Positions 1 through 8,961 of a DNA stretch of 64,000 nucleotides are shown here, in pieces. The notes beneath the pieces are model-generated. The model was not told the DNA's origin. It did no database searches and was given only the letters and a program-made list of their open reading frames with translations. The translations under genes and the position numbers were made by a program. Each line of letters begins with the position of its first letter. Position 1 is the stretch's first letter. The stretch is from JAQBGV01 sp032128395. Lineage in GTDB: Bacteria; Planctomycetota; UBA8108; UBA1146. The stretch lies in assembly GCA_032128395.1 (NCBI GenBank), contig JAQBGV010000071.1:1-64000 (forward strand), given 5' to 3'.

Positions 1-14
1 TCATGCTGGACGCA

Positions 15-105
15 CCGATCCTCGACGTGGCGCAGGCCACGCCTGCGGTCGGGCGACCCCTCGCGCCTTGCAGCCAACTACTCCTCGTCCCGCTCCCCGC
101 TTCGA
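15..105 (+). repeat. 91-bp inverted repeat, left copy
   Basis: This 91-bp segment is repeated in inverted orientation at 636-726, with three mismatches by hand alignment (one near 33 and two adjacent near 54). The repeat carries its own small stem, CGTGG/CCACG around 25-40. It lies in DNA without a convincing gene. Its similarity is far above chance for two intergenic sites 530 bp apart, so it is probably a dispersed genomic element. Its identity is unknown. Confidence 0.8.
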
Positions 106-635
106 CGCATGGTGAGAAGGCGCTGGGCTCGTCGGCCCTTCGGGCCGGCTGTCACGGGTCACCCAACACCCGGCTGCGCGTCACAACATTGCGGAAGAAC
201 GGTGACAGGCACTCCCCAATTCTCGGCAGGTGGGTCACCTTTGCGAAGTGAACATCCAAATTTCTCGTTCGCTCGATGGATCAGCTGTCCGCTCCGGTGG
301 ATGGGGCAGGTCCTTACGTGTTCGAGGAGCTCGAGGCCTCCGAAGCGGAGCGACCGACCAGGTCCGTGTCGTTCGACTCGCTCATCGATCAACCCACCAC
401 GCGCCTCGAGAACAGGTTGCACGGGCACTCCGGAGACACCTACCGACTTCCCCCTTCGCCCTGGCCGGCTCGCTTGGCAACCTGTGCGTCAGGGATCTGT
501 ATGCCGGAGAAGATCGCGGAGCTGAGGATCCCCAGCTGCCAGGTCGAACAGCGATCCAAGGGGGCTTGGATTGTTTCCACGTGCTGCCCGAGGTGGCCCG
601 GAAGGCCAACGAGCCCGCGGACTGATCACAGAGAT
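106..635. other. Non-coding spacer between the inverted repeats
   Basis: I see no protein with recognisable composition in any frame here. The stretch contains GGTGACAGGCAC at 201-212 and a facing GGGTCACC at 232-239, so part of it could fold. GTGACAGGCAC-like words occur near REP-type elements in other bacteria, but that is only a resemblance from memory. No transposase gene is present. Confidence 0.4.
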
Positions 636-726
636 TCGAAGCGGGGAGCGGGACGAGGAGTAGTTGGCTGCAAGGCGCGAGGGGCTGCCCGACCGCAGGC
701 GTGGCCTTCGCCACGTCGAGGATCGG
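636..726 (-). repeat. 91-bp inverted repeat, right copy
   Basis: Inverted copy of 15-105, ending about 50 bp before the stop codon of the dockerin protein gene. That gene runs toward the repeat on the minus strand, so this copy is immediately downstream of it. It could be transcribed into the mRNA 3' end and pair with the left copy as a very long hairpin. Confidence 0.8.
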
Positions 727-774
727 GCGGCGCCTCGCAAAGCAGCGGACGACTGCTCATCGTCACGCGTACGG

Positions 775-1932
775 TCATTCGCAGGGGAGATTGTCGTTGG
801 GAGTCCGGTCGATCCCCTGGTACGGATAGGGGTGGGCCGGGGGAGCGGTTTGGCTCGGCTCGAAGAGGGTGTAGAGGACCCTGAGGGCGTCTGCCAAATT
901 CACTGCTCCATTGTCGTCGACGTCGCAGGCGTCGAGGCAGGGGACGGAGACTCCTTGTCCGAGGAAGAGATACTGGAGGAGGGTCAGGCCGTCGGTGATG
1001 TCGACTGCCCCGTCTCGGTTAGTATCGCCCCGGATGAAGATCTCACTTGCTGCCACCACCGTGGCGGTGAGGGGGTGCGTGGTCGGGTAGATGGTGCCTG
1101 CCCCACCCCAGACTAATTCATTCCGAATCGGCGGCTCGTCGCCCGACGGTGGGAGCGTCTCGAACGAGATCTCGATCTGGCTCCCCATCGGCAGATCCGC
1201 ATTTGGTTCGATGATGATGTGACCGACCAGCAAATCCGCTCCGAAGGGAATCGCGGTAGTGGTGATCGGTGGGAGCATTTCCATCACGACGTAGCCGTAC
1301 ACGCGCCCGGGATAGTTCGGGCTGATCTGGGAGATGCGGAGATCGGCCCCGTAGTCGTAGGGCGCACCCTCGGTGAAGTCGAGGACGAGGGAATCGAGTT
1401 GATTCGGATCATAGGAGATGCTGATCGTCATCCCCTCGAACGGCATTTCCGAGCTCACCTTGATCGGGATCCAGACCGGGCCCTGTCCCGCCGCGAGCGC
1501 AAATCCTTCGTTGTCGGAGGCGACCGAGCTGAAGCAGAACACATGCGGAAGTTCTGCCCCGACCGGTTCTCCCGTCGGAACGTTGCAGGGAGAGAGAGCG
1601 TCCGCAGTCGGGTCCTGCCCCGGATCGGGGTAGGGGGCCGGAAGCGGGGCGGCTCCAGTAGGACCGAACAGGAAGCTGACCAGGACGATCGCGTCGTTCA
1701 GAGCGACCTGTCCGTCGTCATCGATGTCGGCGCTGTCGTAGCAGATCGGCTGCTCGCCCATCATCAAGACATGGCTGATGAGCCGCACGAGGTCTGCGAT
1801 GGAAACGTGACCATCATCGTTGACGTCACCGCGAATAAAATCCTCGGCGGTGAGTGGAGCGCTCGGTCCTAGAATCAAGACCAAGACCATCGAGAGACCC
1901 AAGACGGCGCGGTAGGTGGCGGCGCGCAACAC
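775..1932 (-). CDS. Secreted protein with two dockerin-type repeat pairs flanking a cohesin-like domain
   Basis: 385 residues, GTG start with a strong AGGAGGG Shine-Dalgarno 8 nt upstream. Residues 1-29 are a Sec signal peptide ending ...PLTA-ED. A dockerin-type pair follows (RGDVNDDG at about 34-41, then DIDDDGQVALND at about 69-80), then an all-beta segment of about 160 residues resembling a cohesin domain (FEGMTISISYDP), then a second pair (RGDTNRDG and DVDDNGAVNLAD) near the C-terminus. The DxNxDG loops should bind calcium. Having both dockerins and a cohesin-like module in one chain suggests self-assembly or surface scaffolding rather than a classic cellulosome. No catalytic domain is visible. 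Similar repeats are widespread in planctomycete secreted proteins of unknown role. Confidence 0.85.
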   Translation of the reverse strand: MLRAATYRAVLGLSMVLVLILGPSAPLTAEDFIRGDVNDDGHVSIADLVRLISHVLMMGEQPICYDSADIDDDGQVALNDAIVLVSFLFGPTGAAPLPAPYPDPGQDPTADALSPCNVPTGEPVGAELPHVFCFSSVASDNEGFALAAGQGPVWIPIKVSSEMPFEGMTISISYDPNQLDSLVLDFTEGAPYDYGADLRISQISPNYPGRVYGYVVMEMLPPITTTAIPFGADLLVGHIIIEPNADLPMGSQIEISFETLPPSGDEPPIRNELVWGGAGTIYPTTHPLTATVVAASEIFIRGDTNRDGAVDITDGLTLLQYLFLGQGVSVPCLDACDVDDNGAVNLADALRVLYTLFEPSQTAPPAHPYPYQGIDRTPNDNLPCE

Positions 1933-2463
1933 TTCAGTACTCCCTCCTGGATCGTGGCAGCCCTCGTCAACCGCCGACGCGGAGCGGACACCGCGATCGA
2001 CTGATCGCGATCCAACGTCGTGGTGTCAAAGGTGTCGACCCAAGTGAAAATGGAGCCCAGCGCCGAAACTCCGGCGCGACCATGAGCCTATCGGCGGACT
2101 TGGGGGGGGTCAAGGAACAGGGTCGTTCCGGAGTAGAGAAAAGCCTGAAGGGCGGGGGAAAAAGAGAGGTAGGACGGCGCCGCTCTCTCCCCGGGTCCCA
2201 CGCTCCGCCAGGGAGCAGCAGCGCGAGCACCCAGACCGGCAACCGTCCAGCGCCTCCTCACAGGTCGACTACAGCCATGCACCTCAGGGCAACCGTCGTG
2301 CCGCGTTCGGGTGTCCAAATTTCTCATGCTTGCAAGTAGCACACCTGGAAGGACTTCTGTATTCATGCCCAGGGTTGTCCAGGCTGGAACCTCTCAGTAG
2401 TTGTCAATGGGATCGACCGATTCGGCTCCGAGGTGAGAACGATCGTTCCCCATCTGGGATCGA
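1933..2463. other. Intergenic region upstream of the dockerin gene
   Basis: About 530 bp between two minus-strand genes. It must hold the promoter of the dockerin gene. A perfect TTGACA is present on the minus strand near 2030, but the matching -10 is poor, so no promoter is called. A perfect 12-bp palindrome (GAACGATCGTTC, 2437-2448) lies 15 bp past the stop of the kinase/regulator gene and has no T-tract. Nothing else is recognised. Confidence 0.4.
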
Positions 2464-5400
2464 TCAGTCGCGGAAGCCGAGCTTGTTCAGGAGGTTCTGC
2501 AGGTGCCTGCGGCTGATCCCCAGGGCCTGAGCAGTCTGGGTCTGGTTTCCGCCGAACCGCTCGAGAGCCTCGGTGAGGAGGTCGCGGTGGAAGCGATCCG
2601 TCTCAGCGCGCCAGTCTCCGCCGTTCCATCTGTGCCCGTCCGCCAGCGTCCCGAGCGCGGAGGGGAGGTCGCTGGCGAGATCCTCGAGGCGGATCATCGA
2701 TCGACCCTCGATCGACCATCGTTGCGTCAGGTTTACGAGCTCCCGCACATTTCCGGGCCAGGGTGCCTGCTCGAGCCCTCGCAGAGCGTCCGGGAGTATC
2801 GCAGGGATCGGTTGGGAGAGCGTCCGGGCCGAAATTCCCAGATAGGCGGTGAGCAGAGGCTCGATCTCTTCAGGTCGCTCTCGCAGGGGCGGAACCCGAG
2901 CCTCGATCCCTTTCAGCCGGTAGTAGAGGTCTGGCCGGAGCCGCTCTCGATCGACGAGCTCCGATGGGTCATCGCGCACCGTTGCAACCAGGCGGAAGGA
3001 CACCTGCCGCTCGGCTTCCCCGCCGAGGGGGCGGAATCGCCCGTCGTCGAGGACGCGGAGGAGCTTTGCCTGGAGTGGAGGGGGAAGCTCGTCGATGTGG
3101 TCGAGCACCAATGTCCCTCCTTCGCACCGCTGGAGGAGGCCCGGCCGCTCGCGGTCCGACCCGGTGAACGCCCCGGGCATCGATCCGAACAACTCGGCTT
3201 CGAGGAGAGGCTCGGGCAGGGCCGCACAGTTCTCGCAGATGAAGGGTCCGACCGACTCCTTCTCGAGGCGGCGGATGAGCTCGGTCTTCCCGACGCCGCT
3301 CTCGCCCCAGAGGAGGATCGGGAGGGTGCTCCGAGCCCAGCTACCCAACTGTTGGCCGAGAGAGACCATCACCGCGGAACGAGTGATCCAGGGGGTGGGA
3401 CCCGCCCCCTTCCCCGCCGGTTCCGCCAAGATCTCGAGACGCTGGGTCAGGAGACGAGTCTCGAGATGCTCCCGCTGATCCCGCTTCTCTTCTCGCAACC
3501 GGCGGACCTGAGCCCGCATCCGCACGAGCTGCTCCCGCAGTCTCTCGAGGTCCTCTCTCGCACGCTCTTCGCAGACCGCCGTGTGAATCTCGCCTAGCTC
3601 GATCGCACTGTCAGGAGGCCGGCCGGAACCGACCAGCCAGAGCGCCGCAGCGCCTCCCGCGGAGAAGGGAACCCAGCAGCGCCACGCATCCCCCGCCCGC
3701 CAGAGGGATGGCGCATCGGGGAGCCCCGATGGCTCCTCCGGGGGCTCCACGGTCCCCGCGCGGCCGATGGACCGCCACAGCTTTCCCGGACGAACGAGGC
3801 ACAGAATCCCCGCGGCGCCGAGTTCGTGGCGCAGACACTCGAGGGAGTCTTCCAGAATCGGGGCCGATCGAGTCCGAATCCGCAGAGCCGCCGGCTCATA
3901 CGCGTCTCTTTCGGAGCGGTTCCCCGAGGAGAGTCCGAGTTGGCGGCGCAGCTTCAGAGCTTCGATCCCAGCTTGCCCGTAGCGCCTCGGCATGCGAGAG
4001 ATCGTGCGAGTGCGCGCTTCCTCGAGTGCCTCGGGAAGGCGATCCCCCGCGAGTTCAGCTGCGATGAGAAACTCCTCGACGAGGCCGAGACGGAAGGCTT
4101 CGCGCGCGAGCTCGATCGCACGCACTCGCACCGACGGCTCGTCGGCAGCGAGTCGGAGACGTTCGAGTTCGAGGGGGATTCGAGAGAGCTGCGGCGAAGG
4201 GTCTCGACGCGCGAGTTCGAGACCGCGCGTCAGGAGGCGTCGCGCACGGAGTCCGTCGTTTCGCTCGGCGACGACTCGCGCGATCACTCGCACTGCGACG
4301 GCCGCGGAGTATTCGCGCCCACTCCGAAGAGCGGTGCGAAGAGCCCGACCACCCTCCCGGATCGCAGCGTCGTATTCGCGCCGGTAGAGGTAGAGCTCCG
4401 ATCGGACCGTGTGCTCCCACGCCTCGAGTCGTGGCCATCCTCCACCTTCAGCCGCTGCGGCCGCGGTGAGAAGTAGCTGGGATCGATCGGGATGACCCGC
4501 AGCAAGCGCCGCTTCCGCGACCGCGATCCTCGCCTGGCGAAGCAGCGCCGGATCCCCCGACCGGTTCGCAATTTCTAGGAGCTCCTCCCGATGCTGCAAG
4601 GATTTCCGCGGGAGACCGAGGAGGAGTTCGATTCTCCCGAGGTTTCCGAGGCACATCGCGAGGAGAGGGTTGAGGCCAGCCTCGCGCGCCTTCTGCACCG
4701 CGCGGTGAAGTGATCGCAGAGCCGGGAGGAGATCACCGCGATCGAGTAGAACGGTGCCAATGCCGACGAGCGCGTGGGTCTCGAGTGTTCGGTCGGGCCG
4801 TCCCGCGATCAGGTCTTCAGCGCGCCGGTAGGCGGAGAGCGCTTCGTCCGACCGCCCCAAGGAGCGAAGGATCGCACCTCGATTGAGCGCGAGTTCTGGC
4901 CGCTCCCCTTCGATCCCGGCAAGTCGAGCGTACCGAATTGCCACGGTGATCTGCTCTGCTGCGCCAGGGAGATCCCCCGACTGCCGGGCGATCCCCACCA
5001 GCGCGGTGAGGGCGCTGGTCACGCTGTTCGGATCGACCCCGCCTCTGGCTTGTCCCAGCGCCGAGCGGAAGTACTTCTCGGCCCGCGTGAGCTCGCCGCG
5101 ACGGAACAACAGAGAACCGAGCTCGAGGGAAGAAAATGGCGAGAGGGTGGTCGGGTCGATCGGCTCGGCGAGCACGAGATCGACTTCATCGGTGCGACCT
5201 GCCGCTTGGGAGAGGCGCGCGGCCGAGATCCTGGCCTCGTCGCGTGCGACGCCCCGGGTCAGTGCGGCGACGCGTCTTGCGAAAGGGAGGGCAGCCTCGG
5301 GCCCCGCTGCGCGTTCGATGACCCAGGCTGCGCTCACGGCTGCGATCTGGGAAAGTGCATCTGGGTTCGCCGGCACAGGGTTCCCCTCGAGCTCCACCGG

Positions 5401-7272
5401 ATCCCCGAGTCGGGAGCGGGCCTCTGCCGCGATCCACTCCCGGTCCGAGGGCTCGGCGGCGATCGCGGCGAGGGCCGCGAGGGCGTGGCCGTCGCGGCCT
5501 CGACGAGCTGCTCCGACCGCGCGCGCCCACTCCTCCATGCGAGCGGGGGGAACCGGACTCGTTCCGCACTCGAGAACGAGCGATGCCCATCGACCGGTCT
5601 CGCCGTCGGCGTCGATCCAGGCATCCCGTAGGCTGGAAACCTCTCCAGGGGCGATCGCCGCTGCGGGCGCAGCCCAGGGGAGCATACGGGCGTTTCCCTC
5701 GGCACCGATGACGCTGGGCGCGAGGGTCCCCGCCGCGGCGATGCGACGCCAAAGTTCCTCGGTGGACAGACCCGCCGCCACTTCCAGGACGGACCAGGGC
5801 ACGGAGGTCGGGATGCGAGCGAGCCAACCCGCAAGAGGGTCCCCGAGAGCAGCCGCGGCTGCAGTGAAGTCCGGGGCTTCCGAAGTGGTGGGGCGGAGCG
5901 CTCCCGGCGCACCTCCGGACTCCCGCCAGGTTTCCTCTGCTCGCGGTGGGGCCACCCCCTCGAGACGAGCGATCTCGACGAAACTCCGACGATCCAATCC
6001 CGGGATCGAAGAGTGTCGAATGGGCCCGGCGATGGATGAGAGGCGAGTTGCGATCTGCGCTCGCTCGCGTTCCGTCAGCTCGGGTGAGAGCACCGCGACG
6101 AGTCGAGGTGGCGACCCCCCCGAGAGCGAGCGAATTCGCGACCACGCCACGACGAGAGCGTCGACCTCCGCCCGGCCGACGTCGTCCACGAGGAGCAGCC
6201 TCTTGGTCGCTCTCTGCGCGAGTGCGGAGAGCGTCCTCGGCGAGATCGGCTCGCCCACTGGCGAGTGGACCGCGACCCCCCCTCCCGCCTGGACTCGCCC
6301 GGCGATCGCTCGGAGCAGACGAGATCGCCCACAGCCCGGCGCGCCGTGCACGAGCAAACCCGCCGCGCCGGGATCCTCGGAGAGTGCCCGCATCGCGCCG
6401 GCGAGCCACTCCTCCCGCCCGGTCAGCGGAACCTCTGAAGTTCCGGCGTCTCCGCAGAACTCATCGTAGTCCGTCGGGAGGGGATGGAGTCTTCGAAGGA
6501 GCGACGCCGCATCGCGTGGCCGGTCCGCAGGATCGGGGGAGAGGCAAGCGGCGAGGGTATCGAGCAATCTCGCCGGCGCGTCGACCGTACACTCGGCGAT
6601 CATGGTCCCGCGATCTCCTCTCTCGTGCCAGGCACGCCACTCGGCGAGATCACCGGTCGTGATCACCGGCCCTCCCCGGAGACACTCGAGAGCGCACATC
6701 GCAAGCGCATAGATGTCGGAGTTCCGACCGGGCCGCGGAGGATCACTCCAGAGTTCCGGCCCGGCGTAGGGCGGAGTGCCGATCCGCTCGGGAAATGGCT
6801 CATCGAGGAGCGTCGCGTGGCCGAAGTCGATGATCCTCACCGAAAGCGGCCGCGGACCGCTCCAGAGGATGTGCCCCGGCTTCAGATCCCCGTGCCGAAG
6901 TTCGGCATCGTTCAACGCGGCGAGCCCCCCGAGAACGCGGTGGAGGATCCCCTCGAGGAGCCTCGGATCGAGCGGCTCGGGGAGCTGATCGAGGGGAAGC
7001 CCTGGGAAGAAGGGGCTCGTGAACCACCGACCGTCCCCATCCTCGATGCGACCGGCCTCGAGCACCCCGCTCTCGAATACCGGGGACAGGGTGGGATGCC
7101 GGGTTGCACGGCGACGCCTGAACTCCTCGGGCTCGCCTCCTCCGGCGGTCGAAATTCGCTTCCACGCGACGAGTCGCCCATCCCGCCGGAGGTCCTCTGC
7201 GAGCCAGACCTCGCCTTCGGCACCGCGCCCGATGCGGCGAAGAAACCGATATTCTCCCTCGAGTCCGAACAT
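2464..7272 (-). CDS. Ser/Thr kinase-like / AAA ATPase / TPR / GAF-like / sigma-54 activator fusion with Fis-type HTH
   Basis: 1602 residues from an ATG with AGGAG 5 nt upstream; the open frame continues upstream to 7944, but that part is antisense to the next gene. Domains: protein-kinase fold at about 8-260 (GRGAEGEV loop at 15-22, K38, HGDLKP at 127-132, DFG at 149-151, AGPE); AAA-type ATPase at about 280-560 with Walker A GAPGCGRS near 305 and LLLVDD; helical TPR-like repeats at about 610-1080; GAF-like region near 1137-1220; coiled coil at about 1224-1277; sigma-54 AAA+ domain at about 1297-1520 with GESGVGKT and an intact GAFTGS near 1366; Fis-type HTH at 1555-1602 (NQTQTAQALGISRRHLQ). 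It should sense a signal and open sigma-54 promoters. The kinase loop has His where the Mg-binding Asn normally sits, so activity is uncertain. Targets are unknown. Confidence 0.92.
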   Translation of the reverse strand: MFGLEGEYRFLRRIGRGAEGEVWLAEDLRRDGRLVAWKRISTAGGGEPEEFRRRRATRHPTLSPVFESGVLEAGRIEDGDGRWFTSPFFPGLPLDQLPEPLDPRLLEGILHRVLGGLAALNDAELRHGDLKPGHILWSGPRPLSVRIIDFGHATLLDEPFPERIGTPPYAGPELWSDPPRPGRNSDIYALAMCALECLRGGPVITTGDLAEWRAWHERGDRGTMIAECTVDAPARLLDTLAACLSPDPADRPRDAASLLRRLHPLPTDYDEFCGDAGTSEVPLTGREEWLAGAMRALSEDPGAAGLLVHGAPGCGRSRLLRAIAGRVQAGGGVAVHSPVGEPISPRTLSALAQRATKRLLLVDDVGRAEVDALVVAWSRIRSLSGGSPPRLVAVLSPELTERERAQIATRLSSIAGPIRHSSIPGLDRRSFVEIARLEGVAPPRAEETWRESGGAPGALRPTTSEAPDFTAAAAALGDPLAGWLARIPTSVPWSVLEVAAGLSTEELWRRIAAAGTLAPSVIGAEGNARMLPWAAPAAAIAPGEVSSLRDAWIDADGETGRWASLVLECGTSPVPPARMEEWARAVGAARRGRDGHALAALAAIAAEPSDREWIAAEARSRLGDPVELEGNPVPANPDALSQIAAVSAAWVIERAAGPEAALPFARRVAALTRGVARDEARISAARLSQAAGRTDEVDLVLAEPIDPTTLSPFSSLELGSLLFRRGELTRAEKYFRSALGQARGGVDPNSVTSALTALVGIARQSGDLPGAAEQITVAIRYARLAGIEGERPELALNRGAILRSLGRSDEALSAYRRAEDLIAGRPDRTLETHALVGIGTVLLDRGDLLPALRSLHRAVQKAREAGLNPLLAMCLGNLGRIELLLGLPRKSLQHREELLEIANRSGDPALLRQARIAVAEAALAAGHPDRSQLLLTAAAAAEGGGWPRLEAWEHTVRSELYLYRREYDAAIREGGRALRTALRSGREYSAAVAVRVIARVVAERNDGLRARRLLTRGLELARRDPSPQLSRIPLELERLRLAADEPSVRVRAIELAREAFRLGLVEEFLIAAELAGDRLPEALEEARTRTISRMPRRYGQAGIEALKLRRQLGLSSGNRSERDAYEPAALRIRTRSAPILEDSLECLRHELGAAGILCLVRPGKLWRSIGRAGTVEPPEEPSGLPDAPSLWRAGDAWRCWVPFSAGGAAALWLVGSGRPPDSAIELGEIHTAVCEERAREDLERLREQLVRMRAQVRRLREEKRDQREHLETRLLTQRLEILAEPAGKGAGPTPWITRSAVMVSLGQQLGSWARSTLPILLWGESGVGKTELIRRLEKESVGPFICENCAALPEPLLEAELFGSMPGAFTGSDRERPGLLQRCEGGTLVLDHIDELPPPLQAKLLRVLDDGRFRPLGGEAERQVSFRLVATVRDDPSELVDRERLRPDLYYRLKGIEARVPPLRERPEEIEPLLTAYLGISARTLSQPIPAILPDALRGLEQAPWPGNVRELVNLTQRWSIEGRSMIRLEDLASDLPSALGTLADGHRWNGGDWRAETDRFHRDLLTEALERFGGNQTQTAQALGISRRHLQNLLNKLGFRD

Positions 7273-7321
7273 GGGCACTCCTGGGGTGATCCCGCCGACG
7301 GGACACTCTCGACCTGTGCAC

Positions 7322-7350
7322 ATTTTTTCACACCCAGGCGGGCGGGTCAA
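7322..7350 (-). promoter_or_regulatory. Candidate sigma-70 promoter for the kinase/sigma-54 regulator
   Basis: On the minus strand TTGACC (7345-7350) is separated by 17 bp from AAAAAT (7322-7327). Transcription would begin about 40 nt before the ATG at 7272. The -35 is good and the -10 only fair, but the A-run stands out in this GC-rich DNA. Confidence 0.33.
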
Positions 7351-7434
7351 ACTGCGGCCGGGGCACGATTGGTCGGAGGGAGGCGGGCCGGGTATTCTCG
7401 ATGGGGTCCCATCTCCAGGTGACCCCGCCGGAGG

Positions 7435-8862
7435 ATGAGGATGAGCGACGAAGAGATTCGCCAGAGCCTTCAGCTCGAGCTCGGGGAAGCCCGAATGCGC
7501 GCTGTCGTGCGTCCGTTGACCCCCGTGCCGCCTCGCGGGCTCACGGCGGGTCAGCTGAGCAAATTCTTCGAATCGCGTGGAATTTGCCACGGCCTGGAAA
7601 AGGAGACCGTCCAGGCTCTCCTCTCGCGTTGGAAGATTCGGGACCAGGGACCGTGGCTCATCGCCGAGGGCACCCCTGCCCAAGCCGGCCGTCCCGATGG
7701 ACTCGAGCGCCTCGCCCCCCCCCCTCGCTCCGGTGCGGACGACGTCGAACTCCTCCCTCTCTACGTCAAGCGAGGCGATCGTCTCTTCCGTCAGCGCGGT
7801 CCGAGGGAGCCTCGTCCGGGGATCGATGTCCTCGGCGACAAGGTCGAGCCCCCTGAAACCCCCGCTCCCGCGAACCTGCAGGCGGGAAATGGGATCGTCG
7901 TCGAGGACGGAATTTGGACCGCCCGCGCGAGCGGCTTTCTGCACGCGGACGAGGGTGTTCTACGGATCATCAAGACCCTCATCCACTATCACGACTTCGG
8001 GTCGGGCACGCTTCGTTGGCCCTCCGACGCGAAGTTCTTCGGCTCGATCGGACCGGGGGCCACCATCGAGGTCGGTGGCAGCCTCTCGATCGACGGCGAT
8101 GTCGGGGCAGATGTTCAACTGTCCGCCGAGTCCGATCTCCGCATCGGCGGATCGATCCGCGGCGGCGGGACCGCACGAATCGAGGCGGTCGGGCGGATCC
8201 AGCTCCACTGCGCAGAGGGCGCCCTGATCACCGCAGGGGGCGACATCGTCGTCGAGAAGTCGCTCATCGGTTGTCGGTGCCGCACCCGGGCATCGCTGCG
8301 AGCGGGCGGAGACGGGTGCACCATCCTCGGCGGGAACGTCGACGCGATCGGTGGCGCCGAAGTGTTCGATGTCGGGCTCGACCGGGGTCACCGCGCTAGG
8401 ATCGCGGTGGGTCGGGCGAGCTGGATCAACGATGAGATGCGGGCGAGCGAGGCTGAGATTCGGCGATGGGCGCTCTACCACGGCAAGCTCTTCGACGATT
8501 TCCGCCGACGGCGTGGGGAACTGGTCCAGGATCGATCACAAATCTGGCACATTCCCGAGAAGGAACGCGAAGCGTTCCACAAGGACGAGGAAGAGGTGCT
8601 CGCCGAGCAACAGAGGGTCGATGAGCGGATCTCACGCCTCCGGAGCCGTCTCGAGGGGCTGTCGGCGAGTCGGGAGGTGGACCCCCGCGCGGTGATCCAG
8701 ATCCACGGGACGGTCGACGGTCTCAGCGCGCTCTCCGTCCGGGGGCGCAGGTACGAGTGTGGCCGGAAGCCCCTCCGCGGGCTCACCATCGGCATCTTCG
8801 GCGACACGAAGCGGGTCTGCGCCGTCCCGACCGCCCTGTTCCAGAGTTCCGAGATGCACTGA
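7435..8862 (+). CDS. FapA-family (DUF342) beta-solenoid protein
   Basis: 475 residues from the ATG at 7435; the second ATG at 7441 has better spacing from GGAGG and may be the real start. The middle has repeated short beta-strand runs rich in Gly (SIDGDVGADVQLSAESDLRIGG, continuing into GGDIVVEKSLIG), typical of the DUF342 right-handed solenoid. An inserted charged helical hairpin at about 355-420 looks coiled-coil, as in the family. FapA proteins are linked to polar flagella and polar localisation in Vibrio, but many DUF342 proteins occur outside flagellar loci, and no flagellar gene is visible here. It is divergent from the sigma-54 regulator, a possible controller. A weak promoter (TTGGTC, 18 bp, TATTCT) lies at 7369-7398. 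Confidence 0.8.
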   Translation: MRMSDEEIRQSLQLELGEARMRAVVRPLTPVPPRGLTAGQLSKFFESRGICHGLEKETVQALLSRWKIRDQGPWLIAEGTPAQAGRPDGLERLAPPPRSGADDVELLPLYVKRGDRLFRQRGPREPRPGIDVLGDKVEPPETPAPANLQAGNGIVVEDGIWTARASGFLHADEGVLRIIKTLIHYHDFGSGTLRWPSDAKFFGSIGPGATIEVGGSLSIDGDVGADVQLSAESDLRIGGSIRGGGTARIEAVGRIQLHCAEGALITAGGDIVVEKSLIGCRCRTRASLRAGGDGCTILGGNVDAIGGAEVFDVGLDRGHRARIAVGRASWINDEMRASEAEIRRWALYHGKLFDDFRRRRGELVQDRSQIWHIPEKEREAFHKDEEEVLAEQQRVDERISRLRSRLEGLSASREVDPRAVIQIHGTVDGLSALSVRGRRYECGRKPLRGLTIGIFGDTKRVCAVPTALFQSSEMH

Positions 8863-8961
8863 CGGTCTCGGATCCCCCCGAGAGCGTCCTCCCACCCCCC
8901 GAATTCGTCGTAACCACGCCCTCCTCCAGGTAGCCTAGGGCTCCACGGTAGGAGGAGCTCG

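Noticed and set aside
2437..2448. Perfect 12-bp palindrome after the regulator stop
   Set aside because: Short stem with no loop and no T-tract; not enough for a terminator or operator call.
4883..6469. Long plus-strand open frame opposite the kinase/regulator
   Set aside because: Composition is Arg/Ser/Ala-rich with no domain; it is a GC-rich shadow of a real gene. The same applies to the long frames at 13187-15349, 49435-52116 and 60525-62333.
7273..7944. Upstream extension of the kinase/regulator reading frame
   Set aside because: It is antisense to the FapA-like gene, low in kinase-like sequence, and the ATG at 7272 has a clear Shine-Dalgarno just before the conserved domain.
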